58,086 bases of DNA from Acidiferrobacterales bacterium (GCA_947258385.1 CAMYII010000033.1:95529-153614); one strand, 5' to 3'. Shown: positions 19,044 through 30,188, counted from the stretch's first letter. Program-made: numbers and translations. Notes: a model not told the origin generated them from the sequence alone.

Positions 19044-19685
19044 TTGAACAGTCGCGACAAAGACAGAACACTCGCCCTGGCAGGCGTGTTCCAAGCCGCG
19101 CGATTGGTCCAGCAGCTTGCCCGCCATGGGCAGGCAGACAGCGACGCGTTACGCTCGAGCATCAACAGCATCCTGATCACTGACGCGGACAGCACCGATG
19201 CCGTTTACGGCGGCGTGCAGGGTACCGCGCTTGGCCTTGAGAACCTAAAGGAGAAATTGAGCGGAACGAACGGCGCTGAGAACCTGGAGCTTGCGCGCTA
19301 TGTCCTCGCAATCATTCAATTGGCAGGCAAGTTAGGAAAACAGGGCGCTGTACTCAATGCGATCCGGCAGGGAATTGAAACCATCGCTTCGCAGATGGCC
19401 TTTTTCTCTGCTGAAAACAACGACAAATCCATTCACCCGACGCTTATGGCCAAGCTCGCCGAGCTGTATACGCAGACGGTCAGCACCCTGACGCCTCGCA
19501 TTATGGTCAACGGCGAGCACGGTTATCTTTCCAATCCCACCATCGCCAACAGTGTCCGGGCGGCATTGCTCGCCGGAATCCGTTCGGCCTTTCTGTGGCG
19601 CCAGCTCGGCGGAAGCCGCTGGCAGCTCCTATTCAATCGCAATCGCATCGTCAAGACAGCCGAGGAAATACTGCGTGCAGTCTAG
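19044..19685 (+). CDS. hflD: HflD, high-frequency lysogenisation protein homologue
   Basis: 213 residues from a TTG at 19044, preceded by GGAG at 7 nt; this length equals that of E. coli HflD, while the longer frame from 18945 adds an unrelated basic tail. Family features are RTLALAGVFQAARLVQQLARHG, the TDAVYGGVQGTALGLENL segment and a C-terminal RSAFLWRQLGGSRWQLLFNR. HflD is a helical membrane-associated protein that binds the lambda CII activator. It usually follows mnmA, which is missing here. Its stop codon TAG is part of the CTAG at the left end of the adjoining repeat. Confidence 0.92.
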   Translation: MNSRDKDRTLALAGVFQAARLVQQLARHGQADSDALRSSINSILITDADSTDAVYGGVQGTALGLENLKEKLSGTNGAENLELARYVLAIIQLAGKLGKQGAVLNAIRQGIETIASQMAFFSAENNDKSIHPTLMAKLAELYTQTVSTLTPRIMVNGEHGYLSNPTIANSVRAALLAGIRSAFLWRQLGGSRWQLLFNRNRIVKTAEEILRAV

Positions 19686-20078
19686 CAGGGTGTTGAAAAA
19701 CACCCTGCTAAGCGTCGCTAAGGATGCGTCGCATCGAAAATCAAACACGCAAGTGTTTGATTTTCGGCGCAAGCCGCGGTGTGCGACGGACAAGGAAGTC
19801 CTAGTGCCGCAGAGGCCGGGATGGCCGAGAGCGGCCGCCGGGCAGGAAGCCCTAGTGCCACGAAGGCCATGGACGACGCCCAAGGATGGGCTAGTGTCGC
19901 GGAAGCCCAAGGAAGGGCGCGAGCGGCCGACGCACAAGGACGTGCTAGTGTCGCGGAAGCCCAAGGAAGGGCGCGAGCGGCTACCGCGGCGCAGCGAGTT
20001 GAGAAGCGGTACAGGGATGTACCGTCTGCGGAGCTAAGGATGCAAAAAGGCCATGGACGGACTTTTTTAACATCCTAG
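19682..20078 (+). repeat. CTAG-bounded repeat with an array of A-N-GGA-loop hairpins
   Basis: A 397-bp element starts CTAGCAGGGTGTTGAAAAA and ends with the imperfect inverse TTTTTTAACATCCTAG. It opens with two perfect GNRA-loop hairpins: 12-bp arms with GAAA at 19683-19710 and 14-bp arms with GCAA at 19735-19766. Then short hairpins follow with apical loops AAGGAA (19788-19801), GGGAT (19814-19826), AGGAA (19840-19852), AAGGAT (19878-19891), AAGGAA (19905-19918), AAGGAC (19932-19945), AAGGAA (19959-19972) and AGGGAT with a 6-bp stem (20007-20024). Near the right end, A5-G-(G)-CC pairs with GG-A-CTTTTT around ATGGAC. Several units also have an outer stem G(C/T)CGC..GCGGC, with G-U pairs keeping it. 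On the plus strand this is the CsrA/RsmA recognition pattern. Either a structured RNA or a mobile palindromic repeat. Confidence 0.75.
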
Positions 20079-20217
20079 AACCTGCCTCAAAATTAAACAC
20101 TCAGCAACCCTTAACGCCCTGGAAACAACGCCAAGAACGCCAGGACGCAGAGAATACTTCAAAATATAAAGCGTTTTTGCTTTCTTCGCGTACTTTGCGC
20201 CTCCGCGTTCTCTGCGT
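20075..20217. repeat. Truncated copy of a CTAG-ended MITE-like repeat
   Basis: Starts CTAGAACCTGCCTCAAAAT and continues with the ACGCCAAGAACGCC...CTTTGCGCCTCCGCG inverted sequence family. It matches the element at 32202 over most of its length, including AAAGCGTTTTTGCTTTCTTC. The right terminal part is missing. It shares its left CTAG with the right end of the preceding hairpin repeat. Confidence 0.75.
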
Positions 20218-20250
20218 TGGCTTCCCCGACACGATAGATAGCCCGGCCCG

Positions 20251-21684
20251 TTAGCCCGGCAACTTGGCCTTCAATATTTTATTGACCTGTTGCGGATTGG
20301 CCTTACCTTTGCTGGCCTTCATAACCCGCCCAACGAAATAGCCAAACACCTTTTCCTGACCGCTCTTGTATTGCTCGACCTGGGTGGGGCTGTTTGCCAG
20401 CACCTCATCGATCAGTTTCTCTATAGCACCTTCGTCGGTGATCTGCCTGAGGCCCTTGTTCTCGATGATGGTATCGGCATCGCCCTGTTCATTCCACATT
20501 GCGTCGAATACGTCCTTGGCGATCTTGCCTGAAATCGTCTTATCGGCGATACGGCGAATAAGCCCGGCCAGCATCTCGACCGTGATCGGTGAATCCGCAA
20601 TCTCCTTGTTCTCCTTGTTTAAATAGCCGGACAGGTCCCCAATGACCCAGTTGGCCACCAGCTTCGGGTCGGCGTTGGCCGCTTCGACCGCCTGCTCGTA
20701 GTAATCGGCCATCTCCCGGGTGGAGGTCAGTACCCCGGCGTCGTAAGCGGAAAGCCCGTAATCCTGCACGAAGCGCGCGCGTTTGGCCTCTGGTAATTCC
20801 GGCAGCGTCTTGCGCACATCCTCGATAAAGGCATCGTCAAGCACCAGGGGCGGCAGATCGGGATCCGGGAAATAGCGGTAGTCGTTGGCCTCCTCTTTGC
20901 TGCGCATGGGCCGGGTGACGCCCTTGGCCGCGTCGTATAAACGGGTCTCCTGCACCACCTTGCCGCCGCCCTCGAGCACGTCGATCTGGCGCTCGATCTC
21001 GTAGTCGATCGCCTTGTCGATGAACTTGAAGGAGTTGATGTTCTTCAACTCGCTGCGGGTGCCGAGCTGTTCCCGACCCTTCGGCCTGACAGACACATTG
21101 GCATCGCAGCGAAACGAGCCCTCCTGCATGTTTCCGTCACAGATCTCGAGGTAACGCACCAGCTCATGTAACTTCTTGAGATAAGCCACCGCCTCTTTGG
21201 CCGAACGCATGTCCGGCTCGGAGACGATCTCAAGCAGTGGTGTGCTGGCACGGTTAAGATCAATACCCGTCATGCCATGGAAGTCTTCATGCAATGACTT
21301 GCCGGCGTCCTCTTCGAGATGGGCGCGGGTAATGCCGACCGTTTTTTCCCTACCGTCTACCTCGATGGTGAGATGCCCTTGCTCGACGACAGGCAGCTCA
21401 TACTGGCTGATCTGATAGCCCTTCGGCAGATCGGGATAGAAATAATTCTTGCGTGCGAACACCGACTGGCGGTTGATCGTGGCGCCTATGGCCAGGCCGA
21501 GCTTCACAGCCATGCGTGCGGCTTCGATATTCATCACAGGCAACACGCCCGGCAGGCCGATATCCACGGCACAGGCCTGGGTGTTGGGCGCCGCGCCGTA
21601 GCGTGTCGAGGCCGCTGAGAAGATCTTGCTCTTCGTCAGCAGTTGCGCGTGCACTTCAAGACCGATGACTGGTTCCCACTTCAT
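20251..21684 (-). CDS. gatB: Aspartyl/glutamyl-tRNA amidotransferase subunit B
   Basis: 477 residues from ATG 21684 (a GTG at 21693 would add three). GatB signatures are clear: [68 protein letters not shown] and DANVSVRP, with the C-terminal YqeY-type tail ending in [25 protein letters not shown]. It is the kinase subunit that phosphorylates misacylated Glu-tRNA(Gln) or Asp-tRNA(Asn) before amide transfer. Last gene of gatCAB, separated from gatA by a 120-bp repeat-containing gap. Confidence 0.98.
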   Translation of the reverse strand: MKWEPVIGLEVHAQLLTKSKIFSAASTRYGAAPNTQACAVDIGLPGVLPVMNIEAARMAVKLGLAIGATINRQSVFARKNYFYPDLPKGYQISQYELPVVEQGHLTIEVDGREKTVGITRAHLEEDAGKSLHEDFHGMTGIDLNRASTPLLEIVSEPDMRSAKEAVAYLKKLHELVRYLEICDGNMQEGSFRCDANVSVRPKGREQLGTRSELKNINSFKFIDKAIDYEIERQIDVLEGGGKVVQETRLYDAAKGVTRPMRSKEEANDYRYFPDPDLPPLVLDDAFIEDVRKTLPELPEAKRARFVQDYGLSAYDAGVLTSTREMADYYEQAVEAANADPKLVANWVIGDLSGYLNKENKEIADSPITVEMLAGLIRRIADKTISGKIAKDVFDAMWNEQGDADTIIENKGLRQITDEGAIEKLIDEVLANSPTQVEQYKSGQEKVFGYFVGRVMKASKGKANPQQVNKILKAKLPG

Positions 21685-21695
21685 TTTTTTCACTC

Positions 21696-21797
21696 AACGC
21701 AAAGACGCGAAGACGCGAAGTGAAATGAAAATCGCATATCACCGAAGTCGATATTCATCTTTCAAACCTCTGCGTCTTTGCGCCTTTGCGTTAAAAC
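21696..21797. repeat. Inverted repeat of the CGCAAAGACGCGAAG family between gatA and gatB
   Basis: Left arm AACGCAAAGACGCGAAG and right arm GCGTCTTTGCGCCTTTGCG form inverted copies around about 50 bp of AT-rich sequence. The same arm sequence is found in the elements at 20075 and 32202, but here the CTAG termini are absent. It would fold into a large hairpin inside the gatCAB transcript. Confidence 0.7.
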
Positions 21798-21804
21798 TTA
21801 ATAT

Positions 21805-23259
21805 TCAAAAACCCGGCGGAATGCGCTTGTGCCAATCCGTCACTTGCTGGTAACGATGGGCGATATTCAATAAGCGCGCCTCGTCAAAATACTGTCCGAT
21901 CAATTGCAGGCCTATTGGCAGACCTTTGCTGTCAAAACCCGCGGGGATGGACATGCCCGGCAGGCCGGCGAGATTGACCGGTATGGTATAAATGTCGTTC
22001 AGATACATGGACACCGGGTCGTCCGTCATCTCCCCGAGCCTGAAAGCGGTGCTCGGCGATGTCGGTCCCATGATGACGTCACACGCCTCGAAGGCCTGCC
22101 TGAAATCCTCGGCGATGAGCCGGCGCAGTTTCTGGGCCTTGAGATAATAAGCGTCATAATAACCCGCTGATAATGCATAGGTGCCGATCATGATACGCCG
22201 CTTGACCTCGGCACCAAAACCCTGCGCCCGGGTCTTCTCGTACATGTCGGTCAGATCGGTATACTCCGGGGCCCGGTAGCCATAGCGCACACCGTCGTAA
22301 CGCGACAGGTTGGATGAGGCCTCGGCCGGTGCCAGGACATAGTAACAGGGCACCGCAAGATTGCTGTTGGGCAGGCTCAAGCGGACCACTTCCGCGCCCA
22401 GACTGCGGTATACCTCGATCGCCGCGTTGACCGCTGTGGCAACCTCGGCATTGAGGCCTTCGCCAAAATATTCCTCAGGCAACCCGATCCGCAACCCCTT
22501 CAGATCGTGGTTCAGTGATTGCACGTAATCGGGCACCGGCTTGTCCATGGAGGTCGAATCACGCGGATCAAATCCCGCCATCACGCCTAGCAGTAATGCC
22601 GCATCCTCGGCCGTCTGCGCCATCGGCCCGCCCTGATCCAGGGAAGAGGCGAAGGCGGTCATGCCGTACCGGGAGACGCGCCCATAGGTGGGCTTGAGCC
22701 CGGTAATGCCACAAAGCGCCGCTGGCTGACGGATCGAGCCCCCGGTATCCGTGCCGGTGGCCGCCGGCACCAACCGCGCGGTCACCGCCGCCGCGGAACC
22801 ACCGGAGCTACCGCCGGGTACGGCATCGGCCTGCCAGGGGTTCTTTACCGGACCAAAAAATGAGGTCTCGTTGGACGAACCCATGGCGAACTCGTCCATG
22901 TTGGTCTTGCCGAGCAACACCGCGCCCGCTTCATTAAATTTCCTGATGACAGTGGCATCGTAGGGGGCCGTAAAGTTCGATAACATTCGTGACCCGCAGG
23001 TCGTGAGCATGCCGTCGGTGCAGAAGATATCCTTCTGTGCGATGGGCACGCCCGTGAGCGGGCCGGCCTCGCCCCGGGTCCGACGCTCATCGGCGACCCC
23101 CGCCTGGGCAAGCGCCCGTTCGGCGTCGACCGTGATAAAGGCATTCAGCTCGCGGTGTTGCTCGGTCCGCTCGAGGCATGCCTGGGTCAATTCCGTGCTG
23201 GACAGTTCGCCGGCACGCAGCGCGGCGGATTGCTCGGCGACGGTTTTGGTGTGGATCAT
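21805..23259 (-). CDS. gatA: Aspartyl/glutamyl-tRNA amidotransferase subunit A
   Basis: 484 residues, full length. The amidase signature has the complete Ser-cisSer-Lys triad: Lys in [12 protein letters not shown], the two serines in [12 protein letters not shown] and [12 protein letters not shown]. GatA hydrolyses glutamine and channels ammonia to GatB. It sits between gatC (50 bp upstream) and gatB on the minus strand as gatCAB. Confidence 0.98.
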   Translation of the reverse strand: MIHTKTVAEQSAALRAGELSSTELTQACLERTEQHRELNAFITVDAERALAQAGVADERRTRGEAGPLTGVPIAQKDIFCTDGMLTTCGSRMLSNFTAPYDATVIRKFNEAGAVLLGKTNMDEFAMGSSNETSFFGPVKNPWQADAVPGGSSGGSAAAVTARLVPAATGTDTGGSIRQPAALCGITGLKPTYGRVSRYGMTAFASSLDQGGPMAQTAEDAALLLGVMAGFDPRDSTSMDKPVPDYVQSLNHDLKGLRIGLPEEYFGEGLNAEVATAVNAAIEVYRSLGAEVVRLSLPNSNLAVPCYYVLAPAEASSNLSRYDGVRYGYRAPEYTDLTDMYEKTRAQGFGAEVKRRIMIGTYALSAGYYDAYYLKAQKLRRLIAEDFRQAFEACDVIMGPTSPSTAFRLGEMTDDPVSMYLNDIYTIPVNLAGLPGMSIPAGFDSKGLPIGLQLIGQYFDEARLLNIAHRYQQVTDWHKRIPPGF

Positions 23260-23308
23260 GGATACAACCCTGGGCTCGGTATCTCGTTATTCTGGGAACA
23301 GGAACCGA

Positions 23309-23596
23309 TTATTCGATGACCTTCGGAACCAGATACAGCCCCGCCTCGGTGGCGGGCGAGATCCGCTGAAATTTCTCGCGCTGATCGGTTTCCTCGATGC
23401 GGTCCTCCCGCAGCCGAAGCACCGTGTCCTGGGGATGGGCCATGGGCGCGACACCCGTGGTGTCGACGGCGTTCATCTGCTCGATGAGACCGAGTATCTG
23501 CGACAGGCTGTCGGTATAGGCCTGCAGCTCTTGCTCATTTAACTGCAAACGCGCAAGATGCGCTATCTTTTCTACGGTATCTTTATCGAGTGACAT
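23309..23596 (-). CDS. gatC: Aspartyl/glutamyl-tRNA amidotransferase subunit C
   Basis: 95 residues with the GatC pattern [42 protein letters not shown] and LREDRIEET. It wraps the GatA-GatB interface. First gene of gatCAB and divergent from mreB, with about 130 bp of shared upstream sequence. Confidence 0.97.
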   Translation of the reverse strand: MSLDKDTVEKIAHLARLQLNEQELQAYTDSLSQILGLIEQMNAVDTTGVAPMAHPQDTVLRLREDRIEETDQREKFQRISPATEAGLYLVPKVIE

Positions 23597-23696
23597 GGCT
23601 GGCTCCCGTGGCCAGAAGTGAAAGCGTTGCGCAAAGTACCATATTCGGACGCCCGGTTGAACCCGCCCCCGCTGGTTGCTAGAGTTAGCTCATTAG

Positions 23697-24770
<1,074 letters not shown>

Positions 24771-24788
24771 CAGTCGACGAAGTCGTCT

Positions 24789-25652
24789 ATGATTAATGCC
24801 CTCGGCAAGCCATTGCCGTTCAAACCGCCGTCACATGCCGCCAGGCTGACATTCTTTCTGTTACTTTCCATACTGGTGATGGTCATCGACCATCGCGGCA
24901 CCCACTTGCAGCAGATCCGCAGCGCCCTCTCAGTTGTGGTCTATCCCATCCAGCTCACCGCCTCGGTCTCCGCTCAGTCGGCCGCCCGCGTATCGCAGCT
25001 TTTCAGCAACGAGAATTCCCTGCGGCAGCGATACCAAAGGCTGCGCCGTGAGAACTCGCTATTGCTCGCCAGGCTGCAAAAATACGAGGCCGTCGAGGCG
25101 GAAAACGCCCGTCTGCGCAGTCTTTTGCGCTCGGCCGAACGTGTCACCGACCGTGCCGTCGTGGCGGAACTGCTCGCGGTTCACCCCGAACCTTCGACCA
25201 AAAAAATCACCCTCAACAAGGGAAGCAATGACGGCGTGTACATCGGCCAACCGGTCATCGACGCCTACGGTGCCATGGGCCAGGTCACAGAGCTCGGTGT
25301 TTTCACGGCCACTGTGACGTTAATCACCGACGCCAGTCATGCCATCCCCGTGCAAGTTAATCGCAACGGCCTGCTAACCATTGCCCGTGGTATCCCCCTT
25401 CCGGACAGGCTTTTCGTGCCGTTCGTGGCGACCTCGGTCGATATCCGCGAAGGTGATCTGCTGGTCACCTCCGGCATGGGTGGGGGGTTTCCGGCGGGTT
25501 ACCCCGTCGCCGAAATCGACAGTATCTTAAGTGATCCGAATGAGGCATTCCTGAAAATTACCGCCCAACCCAAGGCGCGCCTCAACCATAACAAGGAAGT
25601 GCTGCTGGTCTGGCCCGGCAGTACCGTCGGCAAGACCGAGACGGGAGAATAG
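24789..25652 (+). CDS. mreC: Rod-shape-determining protein MreC
   Basis: 287 residues: a short cytoplasmic tail, one transmembrane helix (FFLLLSILVMVIDH), a coiled coil near 70-110 (RQRYQRLRRENSLLLARLQKYEAVEAEN) and the two-barrel periplasmic domain with GSNDGVYIGQPVIDAYGAMGQV and SGMGGGFPAGYPVAEI. MreC links MreB to PBP2 and RodA. The gene starts 18 bp after mreB. Confidence 0.97.
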   Translation: MINALGKPLPFKPPSHAARLTFFLLLSILVMVIDHRGTHLQQIRSALSVVVYPIQLTASVSAQSAARVSQLFSNENSLRQRYQRLRRENSLLLARLQKYEAVEAENARLRSLLRSAERVTDRAVVAELLAVHPEPSTKKITLNKGSNDGVYIGQPVIDAYGAMGQVTELGVFTATVTLITDASHAIPVQVNRNGLLTIARGIPLPDRLFVPFVATSVDIREGDLLVTSGMGGGFPAGYPVAEIDSILSDPNEAFLKITAQPKARLNHNKEVLLVWPGSTVGKTETGE

Positions 25653-25653
25653 A

Positions 25654-26139
25654 ATGGCCGCCAATACTCGCAGCCGGCTGATCATCGCCACCACGTTTAT
25701 CGCGGCGTTTATCCTGACCAGCCTGCCCGGGCCAGGCTGGGCGGAGCCCTTCAGGCCCGACTGGGTCGCTCTGGTACTGATCTACTGGTGCATGGCCACG
25801 CCGAACCGTGTCGGGGTTGCAACCGGCTGGACCGTCGGTCTGATCCTCGATGTCCTTTACGGCTCGCTGCTCGGACAACATGCCCTGGCGAAAACAGTGG
25901 TCGCGTTTCTGACCCTGAAACTGCATCTGCAGGTCCGGGTCTTCCCGCTTTGGCAGCAGGCCGTGGTCGTCCTGCTGCTGCTTGGAATCAATCAGCTGCT
26001 GGTGTTGTGGATCAAGGGAATCATAGGAACGGCCTCGAGCAGCTTCGGTTATTGGTCTCCGATGTTCATCGGCATGCTCATCTGGCCCTGGCTTTTCATC
26101 ATCCTGCGCGATATCCGACGCCGCGCACACGTCACTTGA
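25654..26139 (+). CDS. mreD: Rod-shape-determining protein MreD
   Basis: 161 residues with about five transmembrane helices and MreD patterns RPDWVALVLIYWCMATPNRVGVATGWTVGLILDVLYGSLLGQHAL. It begins one base after the mreC stop, indicating translational coupling, and is followed by mrdA three bases after its own stop. Confidence 0.96.
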   Translation: MAANTRSRLIIATTFIAAFILTSLPGPGWAEPFRPDWVALVLIYWCMATPNRVGVATGWTVGLILDVLYGSLLGQHALAKTVVAFLTLKLHLQVRVFPLWQQAVVVLLLLGINQLLVLWIKGIIGTASSSFGYWSPMFIGMLIWPWLFIILRDIRRRAHVT

Positions 26140-26142
26140 AAC

Positions 26143-28029
26143 ATGCTCAATATTCCTATTAAGGACTATTTCCGCGAGACCCGTATATTCAATTCGCGCC
26201 TGAGCTTCACCGCAGTCATCGTCCTGCTTTTATGCCTGACACTACTGGTACGACTGGTCCACCTCCAGGTCGTTAGCCATACACACTACGCGACGCTGTC
26301 GCAGGACAACCGCATCAACCCCGTGCCCATCCCGCCGGTTCGCGGTATGATACTTGACACCAACGGTGTCGTGCTGGCGCAGAATTATCCCGCCTTCACT
26401 CTGGAAATTACCCCTGATCAGGTCGATGACATGGGCGCGCTACTCGGGCAACTCGGCGGCATTATCCAGTTGAACGAGACCGACCTGGAAAATTTCAGGA
26501 AACTGCTTCGTACGCGTCCCTCCTTCGAGAGCCTGCCTTTGCGTACGCGTCTGAGCGATGAAGAAGCGGCGCGCATTGCCATCCAGCGTCCCCACCTGCA
26601 GGGCGTTGAGTTGCATGCGCGCCTGCAGCGCCACTATCCGCTCGGCGAGCTCGGTATTCATTTTGTAGGCTATGTCGGGCGCATCAATGACGAGGAAATG
26701 GAAACAATCAACACAAGCGCCTATCGCGGTACACAACATATAGGGAAGCTCGGCGTCGAACGCAGCTACGAAGACGTCCTGCTCGGCAGGGTCGGCATAA
26801 AATCTGCCGTGATCAATGCACACGGCCGCGGCATCGGTGCGCTGGAGGACCAGCGCATCGCACCCGTCGCCGGCAAAAATATATACCTTAATATCGATGC
26901 CGGGATGCAGGCGCTGGCCGAAAACGAATTGGGTGAGCGCCGAGGCGCGGTGGTTGCCATGAACCCGATTAACGGCGCGATCCTGACCTTCGCCAGCACC
27001 CCCACTTATGATCCCAATCCTTTCGTCAATGGAATCGACGTTGAGAGCTATGACGCGCTGCTCGAGAACCCGGATAAACCGCTCATCAACCGCGCGCTCA
27101 ACGGGCAGTACGCTCCGGGTTCGACCATCAAACCGTTCCTAGGTCTGGCGGCGCTGGAAACCGGTGTGTTCGACACCAAGGAAAGGATCAACTGTCAAGG
27201 TTCGTTCACCCTGCCCGGCACTTCGCACCGCTTCCGCGACTGGAAGAAAAAGGGCCACGGCAGGATGGACTTGCATGACGCCATTGTCCAATCGTGCGAT
27301 GTCTATTTCTACAATCTGGCGGTTGGCCTTGGCATCGACGCGATGACGGATTTTCTCTCGCGTTTCGGTCTGGGCCGAAAGACGGGCATCGACCTCCTGC
27401 TTGAATCAAGCGGCCTTGTGCCGTCACCTGAATGGAAGCAGTCGCAACCGGACGGGGAACCGTGGTATCTCGGTGAAACAGTGGTCACCGGGATCGGTCA
27501 GGGACCCTTCCTCGTCACACCGTTACAACTGGTATCTGCCGTATCGGTTCTGGCCAACGAAGGCGTGCGCATGCGGCCACGTATCGTGCGCGCAACCGAA
27601 GACCCTATCACTCATGAGCTTCGGGACAATGTGCCGGAGGCGGCCACACAGATCATACTGTCTAACGAACACAATCTTGATCTCATCGTCCAGAGCATGG
27701 CCGATGTCGTGCATGGCGAAGGAGGAACGGGCCGCCGTATCGGCTGGGACGCCAAGTACAAAATCGCGGGCAAGACCGGCACAGCCCAAGTCATCTCGAT
27801 CGGGCAGGAAGAGACCTACGACGCCGAAACCACGCCGGAGCGTCTGCGCGATCACGCGTTATTCATCGCCTTTGCGCCGGTGGATTCGCCGCAGTTGGCG
27901 GTCGCGGTGATTGTTGAGAATGGCGGCGGCGGCAGTGTCGCGGCCGCACCGATCGCGAGAAAAATACTCGATTTTTATCTTCTGAAACGCGACAAGCAGG
28001 GGCCGGCCCGGCAGGTTCGCGGCGGCTGA
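26143..28029 (+). CDS. mrdA: Peptidoglycan D,D-transpeptidase PBP2
   Basis: 628 residues. A single membrane anchor near 20-45 is followed by the pedestal domain (PVRGMILDTNGVVLAQN) and the transpeptidase domain. Active-site motifs are complete: STIK in PGSTIKPF (near 328), SCD in QSCDVYFYN and KTGTAQ near 543. PBP2 crosslinks lateral-wall murein with RodA. The C-terminus is glycine/arginine rich. Confidence 0.98.
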   Translation: MLNIPIKDYFRETRIFNSRLSFTAVIVLLLCLTLLVRLVHLQVVSHTHYATLSQDNRINPVPIPPVRGMILDTNGVVLAQNYPAFTLEITPDQVDDMGALLGQLGGIIQLNETDLENFRKLLRTRPSFESLPLRTRLSDEEAARIAIQRPHLQGVELHARLQRHYPLGELGIHFVGYVGRINDEEMETINTSAYRGTQHIGKLGVERSYEDVLLGRVGIKSAVINAHGRGIGALEDQRIAPVAGKNIYLNIDAGMQALAENELGERRGAVVAMNPINGAILTFASTPTYDPNPFVNGIDVESYDALLENPDKPLINRALNGQYAPGSTIKPFLGLAALETGVFDTKERINCQGSFTLPGTSHRFRDWKKKGHGRMDLHDAIVQSCDVYFYNLAVGLGIDAMTDFLSRFGLGRKTGIDLLLESSGLVPSPEWKQSQPDGEPWYLGETVVTGIGQGPFLVTPLQLVSAVSVLANEGVRMRPRIVRATEDPITHELRDNVPEAATQIILSNEHNLDLIVQSMADVVHGEGGTGRRIGWDAKYKIAGKTGTAQVISIGQEETYDAETTPERLRDHALFIAFAPVDSPQLAVAVIVENGGGGSVAAAPIARKILDFYLLKRDKQGPARQVRGG

Positions 28030-28095
28030 AATGCCAATTAACAGCGAATATACTATAAGATAAAAGTAGCTTGTGAATAACTCCAGCCTGGATTC

Positions 28096-29181
28096 ATGAT
28101 ATCACTGCAACACTGGCATATTGATAAACCGCTGCTGATCGGTTTAATTCTGCTGTCCTGCATAAGCCTGCTCGTTTTGTACAGCGCCAGCCTGCAAGCA
28201 GCCGCGATACCGCTAGGGCAACTGGCGCGTCTTGCCATAGGCTTTGGCGTCATGCTGGCGGTCGCCCAGATCCGGCCGGAACACCTCAAGCGATGGTCTC
28301 CCTATATTTTTGCGATTGGTCTGCTCCTGCTGCTGGTCGTGCTTGCGGTCGGTGCCGATACAAAAGGCGCGCAACGCTGGCTGAACCTGGGCCTGTTCAA
28401 GTTCCAACCCTCTGAGATTATGAAGCTCGGCGTACCGATGATGACCGCATGGTATCTCGCGAGGCAGAATCTGCCTCCAAGATCGCTGCAGATTGGCGGC
28501 GCAATATTGATTGTCTTGATACCCTCATATTTGATTGCCTTGCAGCCCGATCTGGGGACGGCACTGTTGATCACAGGCTCAGGTGTATTCGTGATATTTC
28601 TCGCGGGAATGAACTGGTTTACGGTTATCGGCCTGCTTGCCCTGGCCGGTACTGCAGTCCCACTGGTGTGGACCTATCTGATGCATGAATACCAACGCCA
28701 GCGCGTATTGATGCTCTTTGACCCGACGTTGGATCCACTCGGCGCCGGCTATCATACGATACAATCCATGATCGCAGTGGGATCAGGAGGATTCTTCGGC
28801 AAAGGCTGGTTAAACGGCAGTCAGGCACGTCTGGATTTCCTGCCAGAGAGCTCGACTGATTTTATTTTTGCGGTCTTTGCCGAGGAATTTGGTCTCATAG
28901 GAATCGTTGTTCTATTTTCACTGTATGTTTTTGTTGTGCTGCGCGGCTTGTTCATTGCGTTCTATGCACAGGAGACCTACGCGCGCTTACTGGCCGGCAG
29001 TCTTACATTGACCTTTTTCCTGTATTTCTTTGTTAATATCGGTATGGTGACGGGGATTCTCCCCGTTGTCGGCGTACCTCTGCCGATCATCAGCTATGGT
29101 GGCAGCTCGATCGTGACCCTAATGGCGGCCTTCGGCATCCTGATGAGCATTCACACCCACCGCCGAATCGCCCAGGCTTGA
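28096..29181 (+). CDS. rodA: SEDS peptidoglycan glycosyltransferase RodA
   Basis: 361 residues with about ten transmembrane helices. SEDS features: LYSASLQA at the start, AQRWLNLGLFKFQPSEIMKLGVPM, LQPDLGTALLI, and LPESSTDFIFAVFAEEFGLIG, which contains the catalytic Asp region, then GVPLPIISYGGSSIV at the end. It polymerises glycan strands with PBP2, whose gene is 66 bp upstream. Confidence 0.98.
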   Translation: MISLQHWHIDKPLLIGLILLSCISLLVLYSASLQAAAIPLGQLARLAIGFGVMLAVAQIRPEHLKRWSPYIFAIGLLLLLVVLAVGADTKGAQRWLNLGLFKFQPSEIMKLGVPMMTAWYLARQNLPPRSLQIGGAILIVLIPSYLIALQPDLGTALLITGSGVFVIFLAGMNWFTVIGLLALAGTAVPLVWTYLMHEYQRQRVLMLFDPTLDPLGAGYHTIQSMIAVGSGGFFGKGWLNGSQARLDFLPESSTDFIFAVFAEEFGLIGIVVLFSLYVFVVLRGLFIAFYAQETYARLLAGSLTLTFFLYFFVNIGMVTGILPVVGVPLPIISYGGSSIVTLMAAFGILMSIHTHRRIAQA

Positions 29182-29189
29182 TTGCGGAT

Positions 29190-30188
29190 ATGCGATTGAC
29201 CTTGCCTGCCTGCCTGCTGCTGATAACGACAGCAATCCAGCCATCTGGGCCAGCCATGGCGATCGATCTCGAGCAGTATCCCGAGTTGGAGACATTTATC
29301 CAAGACATGCATAGCCGGCACGGTTTCGCAGAATCGGATTTGCGATACTGGTTCGGGCAGGTCCAGATCAGAGATGACATCATAGAGGCCATGAAGCGGC
29401 CAAGAGAAGCGTTACCATGGCATGAGTATAGAAAGCAGTTCGTCACCAAGAACCACGCGCGCCTTGGTCAACGCTTCTGGCGCACAAATAAGGCGGCACT
29501 GGACAGGGCGCAGGCGCAGTACGGTGTGCCCCCCGAGATTATTCTCGCCATCATCGGAATAGAGACCCAGTATGGCAGAAACAAAGGCAATTATCCCGTT
29601 CTCGACGCCCTCACGACTTTGGCTTTTGCATACCCGCCACGCAGCAAGTTCTTTCGTGGCGAGTTGGAGCAGTACCTGTTATTGACGGAAGAATTGAAGC
29701 TTGACCCCCTTGCCGTCAAGGGTTCCTACGCGGGCGCGGTCGGCCTGCCTCAATTCATTCCCAGCAGTTACCGGCACTACGCCGTTGATTTTGACAATGA
29801 TAACAAGCGCGATCTTCTGTCAAGCGCTGCCGACAGCATCGGCAGCGTCGGCAAATATTTCAAGAGCCACGGCTGGCAGGCGGGTGAACCCATAGTCGAC
29901 GACACTCAATTGGAGGGTTCGCACCATATCTGGTTTGCGAACCTCGGTATCAAACCAAAACTTGCCCTCAAACACTTCATCAGTTACGGAATATTTCCCA
30001 CTAGCGCCAATAATCCGGAGTTAAGGGCCGCGCTGTTCGAGCTGGAGAAGGAGTCCGGGCCATTTTACCTTTTTGGCTATAATAACTTTTATGTTATTAC
30101 CCGCTACAACCACAGTAAGAATTACGCGATGGCTGTGGTTGAGCTGAGCGAGCTGATCAAATACCAGCAGGAAACGGGGCGAAAATGA
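29190..30188 (+). CDS. mltB: Lytic murein transglycosylase B
   Basis: 332 residues from the ATG at 29190, which opens a signal peptide (MRLTLPACLLLITTAI to AMA). A TTG at 29178 overlapping the rodA stop is an alternative start. The catalytic glutamate lies in IIGIETQYGRNKGNYPVLDALTTLAF, and the goose-lysozyme-like signature continues with GSYAGAVGLPQFIPSSYRHYAVDFD. No lipobox is seen, unlike E. coli MltB, so the product may be soluble and periplasmic. It overlaps rlpA by four bases. Confidence 0.95.
   Translation: MRLTLPACLLLITTAIQPSGPAMAIDLEQYPELETFIQDMHSRHGFAESDLRYWFGQVQIRDDIIEAMKRPREALPWHEYRKQFVTKNHARLGQRFWRTNKAALDRAQAQYGVPPEIILAIIGIETQYGRNKGNYPVLDALTTLAFAYPPRSKFFRGELEQYLLLTEELKLDPLAVKGSYAGAVGLPQFIPSSYRHYAVDFDNDNKRDLLSSAADSIGSVGKYFKSHGWQAGEPIVDDTQLEGSHHIWFANLGIKPKLALKHFISYGIFPTSANNPELRAALFELEKESGPFYLFGYNNFYVITRYNHSKNYAMAVVELSELIKYQQETGRK

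Noticed and set aside
19552-20078. Open frames on both strands across the hairpin repeat, encoding Ala/Gly/Arg/Gln-rich repeated peptides
   Set aside because: Three frames are open at once because the DNA is GC-rich and repetitive; the peptides have no family, ribosome sites are missing and the hairpin structure explains the pattern.
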